23,090 bases of DNA from Pelargonium nanum (lineage: Eukaryota > Streptophyta > Magnoliopsida > Geraniales > Geraniaceae), in contig JAYMTF010001490.1 of NCBI GenBank assembly GCA_036897485.1, positions 1 through 23,090 on the forward strand, read 5' to 3'. The notes below the pieces were generated by a model. It saw nothing but the letters and a program-made list of their open reading frames with translations, did no database searches and had not been told where the DNA came from. This document shows positions 1 to 10,100 of this stretch, piece after piece. The stretch's first letter is position 1. Each line of letters opens with the position of its first letter. A program made the translations under genes and the position numbers.

Positions 1-2
1 TG

Positions 3-1867
3 CCCAAGGCCGTGATGGATCGGTGGGGGGAGGTCAAGTGCGAGGCGCTGATTTTGGCGACTGAGAAGCTTTACTGTCCGTTCAAGGACTGCTCGGCGGT
101 GCTGCTGAGGGAGGAGGATGAGGAGGGGGAGGAAATTAGGGAATCGGAGTGTCCGGAGTGCCACAGATTGTTCTGTGCGCGGTGTAATGTTCCGTGGCAC
201 GCCGGCGTGGACTGCCAGGAGCTGCAGGGTTTGGAGCTGGAGGAAAGGGGAAGGGAGGACCTGATGGTGAGGGACCTTGCTAAGAGCAACAAATGGGGGA
301 GGTGCCCACAGTGCAAATACTATGTGGAGAGGACTGATGGCTGTCCGCACATGACTTGCAGGTTACAATGTTTATAATCTGTTCTTCATTGATTTGTGCA
401 AATTTTGATCTACTCAATTCCGCAAATTTTGGTTTTATATGTTTAGATTGAATTTCAATTTGAATTTGAAATGCCCCATGCCCCCATGTGCTTGAGAAAT
501 TTATTGTGTGGGTCTGTCGTATATGATCTGGGTCAAACTAGCTTGTAAGAACCATTTTTTTTGGTAAATTGGAAACAGTTCATAATCTAATGATTCTGAG
601 GCGCTTATGAGCCATAAACATGAAGCTCTAATTTGACTTGTTAGTTAAAATAAGAATCTTGAGAAGGGCTCAAGGGAAACTTGCAACTAAGGAATTCTGG
701 GTTTCATTTCTAAATTTGGTTATTGTCATTGTTGTTGTTTGTTAATACTCCCTCTGTTTATTGTAACATTGCTTTGGATATGAAGTTTGTGTAAACTAGT
801 AGCATTTTGAAGAACTATATCCATTAGGACTTCCCTGGTACTTACAATTCAAGTTTTGTTTAATAATGTTGCTATTGTTGGATGCACTTTGTGTAAACTA
901 ATGTGTTAGTGTTGTTTTGCGTACTTCTAATTATTCTGTGTTCTACTTTTAAATTACAAAATGAGTAATATATATTTCTTGCGCTAATTGCAATAATTCT
1001 TGAGAGTGTAGTATGGTTACTCTGCACTCTGCAGTTTACTAGCTTGGCCTATAGCAACTATTCTTGAACAAAAACTTTGTTGATGGTTAATGCGATCCCT
1101 TAACCTGACATTTTGGCAGATTTACTTAGTAACTGATGTAGTAGATAGTTGTATAGGAAACAAATTAAGAGACTGAATAACCTAAGTGTTTGCATTAGGG
1201 GGAAAATGTGGGAGAGATCAGTATGAGGACTAAATAAATTAACAGATGGATAAGACCTTGATTTTACGATTTTAAAATGCAGGGAAGAAAAAAAAAGTTA
1301 GAAATAAATTAAGCTGATGAAGACATCAGTGTTTGTGGTAGTTTTGGGGAAGTTGGGGAAGAAAAGAGAGGCAAAATTTAGTTGGGGCTGAGGACATTAA
1401 TCTCTTCTCAACAACATTTACGATTTCCCTCAGTTTTACCCATTAAAATTCAGAGTCAATACTTCTGTTAGTAACTTTTTTTTCATTTGTTTTTACTTTC
1501 TGTTGACATTTCCTACGTCCGAACATATATGGGTAAGGAATCAAATCAATAAAATGAATTTATGAAAGAATATTTACAATTTGCATTTCCTATTTGGTGA
1601 CCATGTTGTCTTAATTACTTTATATGCGTTGCATTCATCATTTACCAAACTTGATCTTCTCCATCTCTTTAGGCATGTTGTTTTAATTATTTCCATATTC
1701 ACTTGGATGTTTACTTCTGTTGATTTATTTACTCTATCCATCACATTATGTCTAACTAAGTACATGGGAGTTTGTTTCTGTGATTGTGTTGCAGGTGTAA
1801 GTATGAGTTTTGTTATGGATGTGGATCACGATGGTCTGCCACTCATGCTGGTTGCCAGAGAAATTAG
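3..1867 (+). CDS. RBR-type E3 ubiquitin ligase, C-terminal part (IBR and RING2), 5'-truncated by the window edge
   Basis: Two exons are visible: 3-361 and 1795-1867, joined by a GT-AG intron (362-1794) that splits an Arg codon; the stop is TAG at 1865-1867. The reading frame is open to the window edge, so RING1 and the true start lie upstream. The ATGs at 12 and 15 are internal. The visible protein starts with an IBR zinc domain (YCPFKDCSAVLL, then CPECHRLFCARC and a following H-x4-C), then a linker, then RING2. RING2 has CPQC, then TDGCPHMTCRCKYEFCYGC, and ends in WSATHAGCQRN. In RBR ligases the RING2 Cys in GC-x-HM accepts ubiquitin from the E2 before passing it to substrate; here it is encoded at 342-344. 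The protein ends just after RING2, as in short plant RBR ligases that lack an Ariadne domain. Substrate and subfamily cannot be told from this part. The IBR exon is GC-rich with a Glu-rich insert (EEDEEGEE). Confidence 0.9.
362..1794 (+). other. Intron inside the RING2 domain of the RBR ligase gene
   Basis: The 1433-bp intron runs from donor CAG|GTTACA to acceptor TTGCAG|GTGTAA. It separates the catalytic-Cys segment of RING2 from its last zinc ligands. The donor is weak at positions +3 to +6. Reading through it adds only a few residues before a stop at about 376, so retention would give a protein lacking the end of RING2. I see no gene, RNA or complete repeat inside it. Confidence 0.8.
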
Positions 1868-2120
1868 TAGATGGTGACGAAGAAATACATTTTTTATGTT
1901 TGCTTATTGTCATTAGTTAACTGAGGTTGTCCTGGATCCTGATAGAATTGATGTGAAATCTATTCCTCTTCTCCTTTGACCTCTTGAGATTCTCATTGTT
2001 ATGAATATGATGAACCAATAGCTAATTTGCCTTTCATATTTTCCTCACTTTTGTGGTTGTTTTCACGAGAGTGCTAGTACACGAGTTTTGATCTGATCAT
2101 AGCATGTATACTCAATCAGT

Positions 2121-2144
2121 ATATATATATATATATATATATAT
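2121..2144. repeat. (AT)12 microsatellite
   Basis: Twelve uninterrupted AT dinucleotides lie about 250 bp downstream of the RBR stop codon, probably at or beyond the transcript end. Confidence 0.95.
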
Positions 2145-2650
2145 CTTATATTTAATCAGCTAAAGCCCCGAATCTAAATGATATTGTTTCTGGATTTCAT
2201 CTTTGTACCTTGAAGAAAAAGGGATGAGGAATAGATGAATGGGTTACTGCGGCAACAACTTGGTTATGTATTTATAGGGATGCAGTTTTAAGTTTTAGAC
2301 TTCCATTTGTTTTAAGTGAATAATTTAGAGCAGTGATATGCAATTTTACCTATTTTGTCTTGTTAAGAGCTGACTTAAAAAATATATAAAGAAACTTGAA
2401 ATGCTTGCTTTTGTTTAGACAAAATATTCATGTTTTTCATAGAATTACATACATAATAAAATTTGAAGGGTTTTAAGTCAACTTGTTTCATTCGGATTTT
2501 TCACCCGTAAACATATTTATTCAACTTTCGTTTAACACATAGTTACTCTACTATTTTGGTGCATTTTATTTATACGTAGAATTTTGAAACGCTAAGTAAC
2601 GGGATTGAATACCATAATATTCAATTATGGTTTTAAAATTGTGGAAAGTT

Positions 2651-2679
2651 AATTATGCTACGCTTCTTATAGCATAATT
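2651..2679. repeat. Perfect inverted repeat, 10-bp arms and 9-nt loop
   Basis: AATTATGCTA (2651-2660) is the exact reverse complement of TAGCATAATT (2670-2679). A second, smaller hairpin, CCATAAT/ATTATGG, lies at 2612-2630. Both sit in AT-rich intergenic DNA and may be debris of a foldback transposon. A role as a terminator or RNA structure is not supported. Confidence 0.55.
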
Positions 2680-2936
2680 TTATTCAAAACTCTTATATTG
2701 TTACTTGTTTTTGTCAGTCCAGGGCGGACCCATGATTTTTATAATATGGGGTCAAAATTTTTTTTTTGGCGAACAACAAATCTTAAACGAAATGTGTCAA
2801 TTAATATATATTTTTTTAATAAAGTATTTTTATGAGCTGTGTGTAGCTCTCCCTAAATATTGTTCTAACTCGAGACCTAAAAACAAATCCTAAACGCTTA
2901 AATCATTTGGTCCAATAAGTCTCGGTCAATATATGT

Positions 2937-2981
2937 CAAATAGTTACTACCTCTATATAAGCCAAATAGTTACTACCTCTA
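2937..2981. repeat. Two-copy direct repeat, 19-bp unit at 26-bp spacing
   Basis: The unit CAAATAGTTACTACCTCTA occurs at 2937-2955 and 2963-2981. The second copy runs into CTTCAATATAAGTGTC, which resembles the degenerate ends of plant Stowaway-type MITEs. No opposite terminus was found, so no element is delimited. Confidence 0.7.
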
Positions 2982-3831
2982 CTTCAATATAAGTGTCAAT
3001 TTAGAGTTTTTTTTTGCACAAATTAACAAGTAATGCTATGACCTAATTAACTTTTTAATTATCGGTGTACTCATTAATTACTAGTACTAATAAATGCTAT
3101 ATTTGAGTATGATGAAAGGGTAGTTCCTTGAAAGCCATATGCATTTTTTGTCGAAATTGTAAAACGACACTATTTCTAATGAAGAAAAATGATAGAATCC
3201 AATTGTGCTTGGGGGAGAGAGAGATAGATCTACCTTGAGTCACCTACAAAATCATTGAAAACGACAAGTTAAGACATGACTAGACAACCCCAAATACAGA
3301 GAAGTTGAATACTAAAACAAATACACATACTTTATGGCTGCTTTGACGTCCTCATATGAAGCACTCTTCTCGAGTCGACATTAATGTCACACATGGAATT
3401 GAATCTTGCAACTAGGTCTCAAACATTCTTTTGAGTATTAACGTGTTTTGTAGCTTCATCTATTTCGAGTGACATTATTAAATAATGATAATGATAATTA
3501 TTTTAAAGAAAATGAATGTCAAATGTTCACTTTATGCATGCTTTTTACATGTACCATAAATTAATAATTATTAAACTTTTCCACAATTGCTGGTCTACCT
3601 CTAGGTATTTTTTGGTTTGAACAGACAAAACTAAATTTTTAAGTGTACATAAACTTTGGTTTAACTGTAGCTAACTAACATGTACCGAACGGTCATAGTA
3701 ATCCACTGGAATTGGATGATGTGTCCGTTTGTCGTTTTAAGCTTATGCGATTGCGCAAATTGTCCGTTTCATTTGTGGCGCCAAGCGCTCGCAACTGACC
3801 CCAACGATAAACAAAAACCAAACACAACCAT

Positions 3832-4146
3832 ATGATACGATATCCGGTTTCTCTCGCCACAGCCCAAGCTCATCCCCAAAAGCATCCATGGCCCTTTGCA
3901 CCTACATCTCTTCTCCGATCTTCAAAACCTCTCCTTCTCTCTCATCCCTCTCCTTCACCAAACTATCCAATCTCTCTCTTTTCTGCTCCAGATCTAAATC
4001 CAGTGACAATGTCCAAGACAGCGACAACAGTATCAGTGAGGTCAAGGCTCCGCCTAAGCGGATCTCCCAGCAATCTTCGTGGGAGGCCAAGGACTCTGAG
4101 GGTAAGGATTATCTCTACAGGCTCGGCAAAGAGGCCGATAACATGA
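3832..4146 (+). promoter_or_regulatory. Possible overlapping upstream ORF before the activase-like start
   Basis: An ATG at 3832, 56 nt upstream of the main ATG, opens a 104-codon frame that overlaps the first 259 nt of the main CDS in another frame. It has no protein-like character. It stays within exon 1, so splicing would not remove it. It matters only if transcription starts upstream of 3832, which the sequence does not settle. Confidence 0.3.
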
Positions 4147-7100
4147 ACATTGCTGTTGGAGCTAGGGCTGGAGTCATTGACGACCTTTTCGCCGGAAAAT
4201 TCCTCGGCAGAGACTGTAATTTCCCTAATTTCTCTATGTGCTCGCTCATAACTTTTTCTAAGGCGTCTTTTGAGTATTGTTCTATGTATTTGTAGCGGAT
4301 ATTGTGTTTGATTACCGGCAGAAAGTGACCAGGTCTTTTGAATACCTTCAAGGCGATTATTACATTGCTCCTTTATTCATGGTATGTTTGTTTACTTTAA
4401 TTTATTCATTCTAATTTCTTATTGTATTGTATTGAAGTTGTGAAATGACCTTAAAATGCAAGACTTTTCTATGAGAACTGAACTGGAAGCTCAAACCAAT
4501 TCTAGAAACAGAGGGCAAAAATTGTCTAATGTGGCTCGGATTTTAGGTTAAATTAATAGAGAAAGGCATTGGGAGATTACATGATAGGAATTGAAGATTG
4601 CACAACATTCATCTCCTGCTCTCTTGATTTCTGCAAAAGGCCCAACTATAACTTTTAACCCTAAGACTTCCTTGCATCCCTGCTAAAGTTGTAGGTTTTT
4701 GTTCTTGATTAGTCTCACAACTGTGATCAAGTGGCTAATTGGCTGACAAATGGAATGATTTATTGTAGATCAAACTTTTCTTACAATTTCAGATGTGGGG
4801 AGTTATGCTCTACGACATTCATTTTTCTCATGTGTTCCACTCTTATATATACTTTCCTCCAAAAGATAAACCATGATCTAAGTTGTACAATTCTTGTACG
4901 GGACCATATTTTTGGTGCTTTTGTACTTTAGTATGTCTCTTCATGAACTAAATATTTTCAACAAGCATGGGGGTTTGTTCTTCTGATTTCAATCTTCTAT
5001 GGATCTGGTCTTAGTATGTATTTGTTGCTCTTTTCTCTTCTACTTGGTTTTTTGTCGATTGCTCGGCTGCATAACTTGGTTAGAGCATCTCCAATGCATG
5101 TAGGTTGCTAAGAGGGGATAGAGTGTGTGTGTGTCACGTGTCTTAGCAACCACCTTAGCTATGGGTCCTTCAATACATGGCACCATCTGTAATAAATGTT
5201 AAAGGAGGAGAGACAAGAAAAGATGAGACTTGTGAGTGAGCATGGCATTGCTGCTTAGTGAAGCGCCTCAAGCTTAGCACCTTACCTCCAGTGCTTAGCA
5301 CCAGGCGCCAAGGGATTAGCATCTGCTTAGCAATGGCACATTGGATATGCTCTTACCATTTCCCCTACCCATAAACCTCTTAAGAGCATCTCCAATGCTT
5401 AGCTATTTTTTTGGGTCTAAGGTAGAGAGAGAATGTGTCATTTCATCATTTGGTGCTTAGCACCTACTTAAGCAAGTTTCACTCCAATGCGTAACATCCA
5501 CTATAATAAATGCTAATAGGATAGAGAATGTGAAATAGTGGAGCTTAGCATTGGGTGCTAAGCTTAGCATCTTTTCCATAGCATCTCTTCTTAGCACCTC
5601 CTACTCCAATGCATAGCACCTTTTCAAAAAGGCTCTAAGCCTCTTAGAGCCTCTCTTAGCATCTCCATTGGTGATGCTCTAATATGATAACAATTAACAG
5701 ACTGCAGTTGGAGCAATTTCATCACAGAACTTTCTGTTTTTCACCGGACAGAAAATATCCTTTTTCATATTTGAGGCATAGTAAGACTGGATAGGAAACA
5801 TCTGCAATTTTCCTTTATTTGCGTTAACTACATGCATGTTTCTTTTTCCTTTTTTCTCATTCTTTTTTAGCTCCCCCGCATTTTACCAGATTCTCATGTT
5901 TTGCCTAGAGTGGAGGCTTTTACTTGTCCATCTTCAACTTTCCTTTTATTTTCAGTTTCTATCAATTGGCTGATTTCTTTGAGGCTTTTAATTTCTTGTG
6001 TTAATAGCCCTCTTCGAAATTAAGCAATCTTTACCCACTTTCTTTTATGCTTCTCATATCAGAAACTTTGGATCATATGACGGTTCTTTGCCGATGCCTA
6101 GATTATTATTTATATCTTTTCTTTCTTCCTTTGTATAACATATCCAATCTATTGGGTATTCTAGCCTCTTTTTGACATCCATTATATGTTTTTCTTCTCT
6201 TTCTTTCTTTCTTTTGACAGGATAAAGTTGGTAAGTTCTATGAAATTGAGCAAGGGTAAAGAATCTGATGATTCTTGCTTGAAGCAGTAAGAAATTTTGA
6301 TTAACTGACTTGTTCTTGTTACCCTCATGTGCTACATACATTTTTCTTTCTTTTTGATAGATATTATCAATTTTCATAGTTTTAGTTTTAGTCATCTTTG
6401 TAGTGGTGTTCAGTTAACATATCATGAAAGGGGTTATGCACCTGTATTTGATGGTAGTAGCTTTTCGATGAACATTTTAAATCAAAACCCTGTGGTTCTT
6501 GTGGTGGGATAGTTAAAATCATTGTATTTGATATGAATTCCGTGACACCTGTCTACTTATGTTGTTTTTCACATATTTCAGTCTGCCACATTGTGAAGAA
6601 CTACATTGCTCATATTCTCAATACCAAAGTTCCTTTGATCCTAGGTAATATTACTGACAACACTGTGTTTTTAATGAGCATGATATGTGGGCAATAGACA
6701 TACATTTTCTGCATGAGAATACATTTATATTACTACCTTTTTCATGAACACTGAAGCATATGTTGTTCTGACACAGGCATTTGGGGAGGAAAAGGGCAAG
6801 GGAAATCATTTCAAACAGAACTTATATTCCAGACCATGGGAATTGAGCCTGTAATTATGTCTGCTGGAGAGCTAGAATCAGAAAGAGCTGGTAATATATT
6901 TACTAATTATTTTGAAATGTGAAGTCTTATTTATTTTACTCTGCAAAGTAATGGATATTTTTGAACTATTGTTTCTCAGAATATATATACATTCCTGCAA
7001 TTATAAAAAAGATTTCACTTACATTTATATGTAAAATCAGTGTGTATATTTTAACAGGGGAACCTGGAAAATTGATACGTGAGCGCTATAGAACTGCTTC

Positions 7101-10100
7101 TCAAGTGGTCCAGAACCAAGTTAGAAGCTCTACCACTTTCACTATTGATATATGTATGTCTAGGATTACGAAGTTTAATAATTGTGTTTGATGTTATTCA
7201 AAATGAAATATTTGTCGGTTAATGCTTCTTATTTATCATTAATCCACTGAGATCTACATTACTTAACCTCCTCTCTTGTTTGAAGTATATGGTGATCTCC
7301 CTGCAAAATTACTGTGTTATTCATTTATCTGTTGCTGGAATGATGAAGGTTAGAATGTAAAGAAATGGAGGACATGGTAGCTATTGAGTGATTACTCGAC
7401 CCAACTCTCATATTATGTTTTAGTGCCAGGCTTTACAGAAATGAGTTTCTGGATTTACTTGTATATGTTAATGTAAATCATTTATATACTTTTCATTTTA
7501 GACTAGTTACCTTTTTATCTGGATTTTGTTTATATTCCTGAAATGTTTCTAAATGATTTACAACCAAGACATGTTTTTTTGGTCTACTTCTGTAACATGT
7601 CATGTTGCTGATCTGATGGGTGTTCATGTTTCTTGTCACCTTGAAGTTAGTAGCATAGTTTATAATTTGAATTCTGTATACCAATGCAGGGCAAGATGAG
7701 CTGTTTGATGATCAATGATATTGATGCCGGACTTGGTAGATTTGGTGAGCTCAATTTGAATTGAATTAATATAATTCCTTTTCCTGTTTTCTTTTCACCT
7801 TTAGTTCTCATTAGTCATTACTAACTTAAACAAGTCATACTATAGATTTATTTTGTCATCAATTATATTCCAACATAAACAATTTCTCTTCTTATGTAGG
7901 AAACACTCAAATGACAGTCAACAATCAAATTGTTGTTGGGACTCTTATGAATTTGGCAGACAATCCTACTCGAGTTAGTATTGGGCAAGAGTGGCGAGAA
8001 TCAGATGTTACAAATAGAGTTCCTATCATTGTTACGGGGAATGATTTTTCCACAATTTATGCCCCCTTGATTCGTGACGGGAGGATGGACAAGTTTTACT
8101 GGTATTGGATTACATATTAAAGAATTACTATTCTGTTCCAAGTCAAAATGTTACTTCGTAATTACTTTGTACCTTCAGACAAGTCGATATATGATAATGT
8201 CTCTGTTGTGTTTGTATGTCTTTTGGCATCAGAGTCAATTGAAATACTTTGAGTTTGTGAACGTATTTAATAATTTAAGATGAAACGTGTATATATAGAA
8301 TAAAGAATATGAGCCATGAGTTTTTTTTTGGCTTAGCCTAAGCCAATCCAGTCATAACATGCCACCTCATTTGATTATAGACATACCCACAACCCACCCC
8401 AATGAATTTGTGGGTGCGGCATACTCTTATTGGTGGTTCATTCTAAGCGAAATTTTCTTGGCTTAGAATTATGACACACACATAGCTAAAAGAGTATGAC
8501 TTGAACTGGTTATTGAAGGACTGTGAAAGTTTTTACAGAATAGGAGTAGTTACCTTTCTTTTCTTTGTAGCTCAGAATTTTCTTATGCAGCATGACCAGA
8601 TTGAATGCTCATTGTTGTGATCTCATCGTGTTTATATCTTTTGCATTTGAATCATTTGTGGCTAATCTTATAATCTATTAGATATGCTCCTTTATTTTTG
8701 TGATCTCTTATTGTTTAGCTTTCTGATGATGAATCTATGTCACCCTTCTCTGAAATTATTTTGAAATATTGTTTATGGAACAGGCAGCCTGACCTGGAAG
8801 ATATTGTGAATATTGTTAATAGAATGTATGAGAAAGATGGCATATCAAAAGATCAGGTTGTTAGCATTGTTAAGACGTTTCCTAATCAAGGTATCTCTTT
8901 TTTGTGCAAGACTGGTGATGTATTTAACTGCTCATACTGTATGCTTATTTTATTTTATTTTTTTGTAAATATAGTCCGAGCGTATATACAATCATTCTCA
9001 TTGTTTATGTTCTTGGGATTCTATAGTTACTTATAATAGTTACTTATAGTTTCCACTTGTCCTTTTATGCCTATGCAGTATAGGGCCTTGATCAAAAGTG
9101 GATTTTGTTGTGGTCCTTTCTGTTTGCCTATTTTACATCTCCATTTACTGTTGATTTGTCATCCCTCTTCAATGCCATGGATTTGCCACAAACCTAGGAT
9201 GGAAAGAGTTTGTAATTTTTTTCCTTTTCAATGGACAGCTTTGGATTTTTATGGAGCACTCAGGTCCCGTACATATGACAAGTCAATTTCTAAGGTAGAT
9301 GGCATCCTGACTTGAGATGTATATTAAACCTCTACAATTTATTTGGAAACTTTTCTTCTTAAACAAAGTGTATTGTATCTTAGCTTTCTCACATATTGAA
9401 GCTGTTCAATAGTATTTGTGGTTGAGTTAGTACCTGATTAGCATATAAAAGAAACTGTCTTATGATGTTTAACTCTAGTTCCACTTGGTATTGAGATCCT
9501 CTGATGCAAGGTTCTAAAAGTCCATCTTCTGTTTATTACAGAACAAATTTAGATTCATTTAAAAATAGCACTCCACTCTAAAATAAAATGGGACCCTATA
9601 TTAAGCCGCCAATTAGATTACTGAGGGTGTAAGATTGATTATACCAATGAAAACTATCTTATACACCAAAGTGATTTTTCATGTACAATTATATTAGGTC
9701 ATCTAAAAGCATATGGTACACATACAATGTCTCCCATATGCCCATGAAGCACCCAGTCTTTCCAATTCATATCAGATGTCTTACTACTTACTACAAGTCT
9801 AGATAGATAAAACATTATGGGTCCGAAAATAAGAATCTTGACTCAACTGATTAACTATTGTGTTCTACTGTGCTAAAATTTATATGGTTACATCTTTGCT
9901 CATTTATCATCACTTTCAGTTTCAATACCTGCAAGTAGGCTGTTTTATATTTTATACAGTTGTTATGGGTGCTCATGCTAGTTATTGTGTGAATTTGTCC
10001 AAATCTACAAGACTCACTCTGTTAAGATACATGCACCAGTAAAAACACACATCCAAGCCTTCCAACTTTTCTTATTCAATGCTGGTTGCTTTTAACTTGT

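Larger units (their letters stand above)
1868..3887. other. Intergenic region between the RBR ligase and the activase-like gene
   Basis: No coding region is convincing here; open frames such as 2705-2893 resemble no protein and are low in complexity. The first part should hold the RBR 3' UTR. The block also contains an (AT)12 run, a hairpin at 2651-2679, a hAT-like terminal motif near 2715 and a short direct repeat at 2937-2981. The last few hundred bases must contain the activase-like promoter, but I see no clear TATA box. Confidence 0.6.
4382..6220 (+). other. Long intron 2 of the activase-like gene, carrying two MITEs
   Basis: The 1839-bp intron runs from ATG|GTATGT to TTTTGACAG and precedes the 10-nt exon 3. 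Its middle third is two neighbouring MITEs (5083-5352 and 5384-5679). The acceptor lies after a long CTTT-rich tract. The rest is AT-rich with no coding or RNA gene that I can support. Confidence 0.8.

Noticed and set aside
71..316. Minus-strand open frame opposite the RBR exon
   Set aside because: It lies fully antisense to a conserved IBR/RING2 exon and is rich in Ser/Leu as expected of a GC-rich shadow frame.
749..775. TACTCCCTCTGTTTATTGTAAC-like text resembling a Stowaway MITE end in the RBR intron
   Set aside because: Only one end is seen; no inverted partner with GGAGTA was found nearby, so no element can be drawn. Similar lone traces near 2971 and 13180 were treated the same way.
2715..2770. 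CAGGGCGGACCCATG-like motif resembling a hAT (Tip100-type) transposon end
   Set aside because: The partner end and an 8-bp target duplication were not found. It may be a truncated end, but the evidence is too thin for a feature.
9067..9315. 82-codon forward open frame near exon 10
   Set aside because: It ends in the true exon 10 coding frame (ALDFYGALRSRTYDKS) but begins in intron; the acceptor at 9237-9238 explains the real coding part.
9626..9667. Imperfect hairpin GGTGTAAGAT / ATCTTATACACC
   Set aside because: Short arms with a bulge and no target duplication; expected by chance in this much AT-rich intron.
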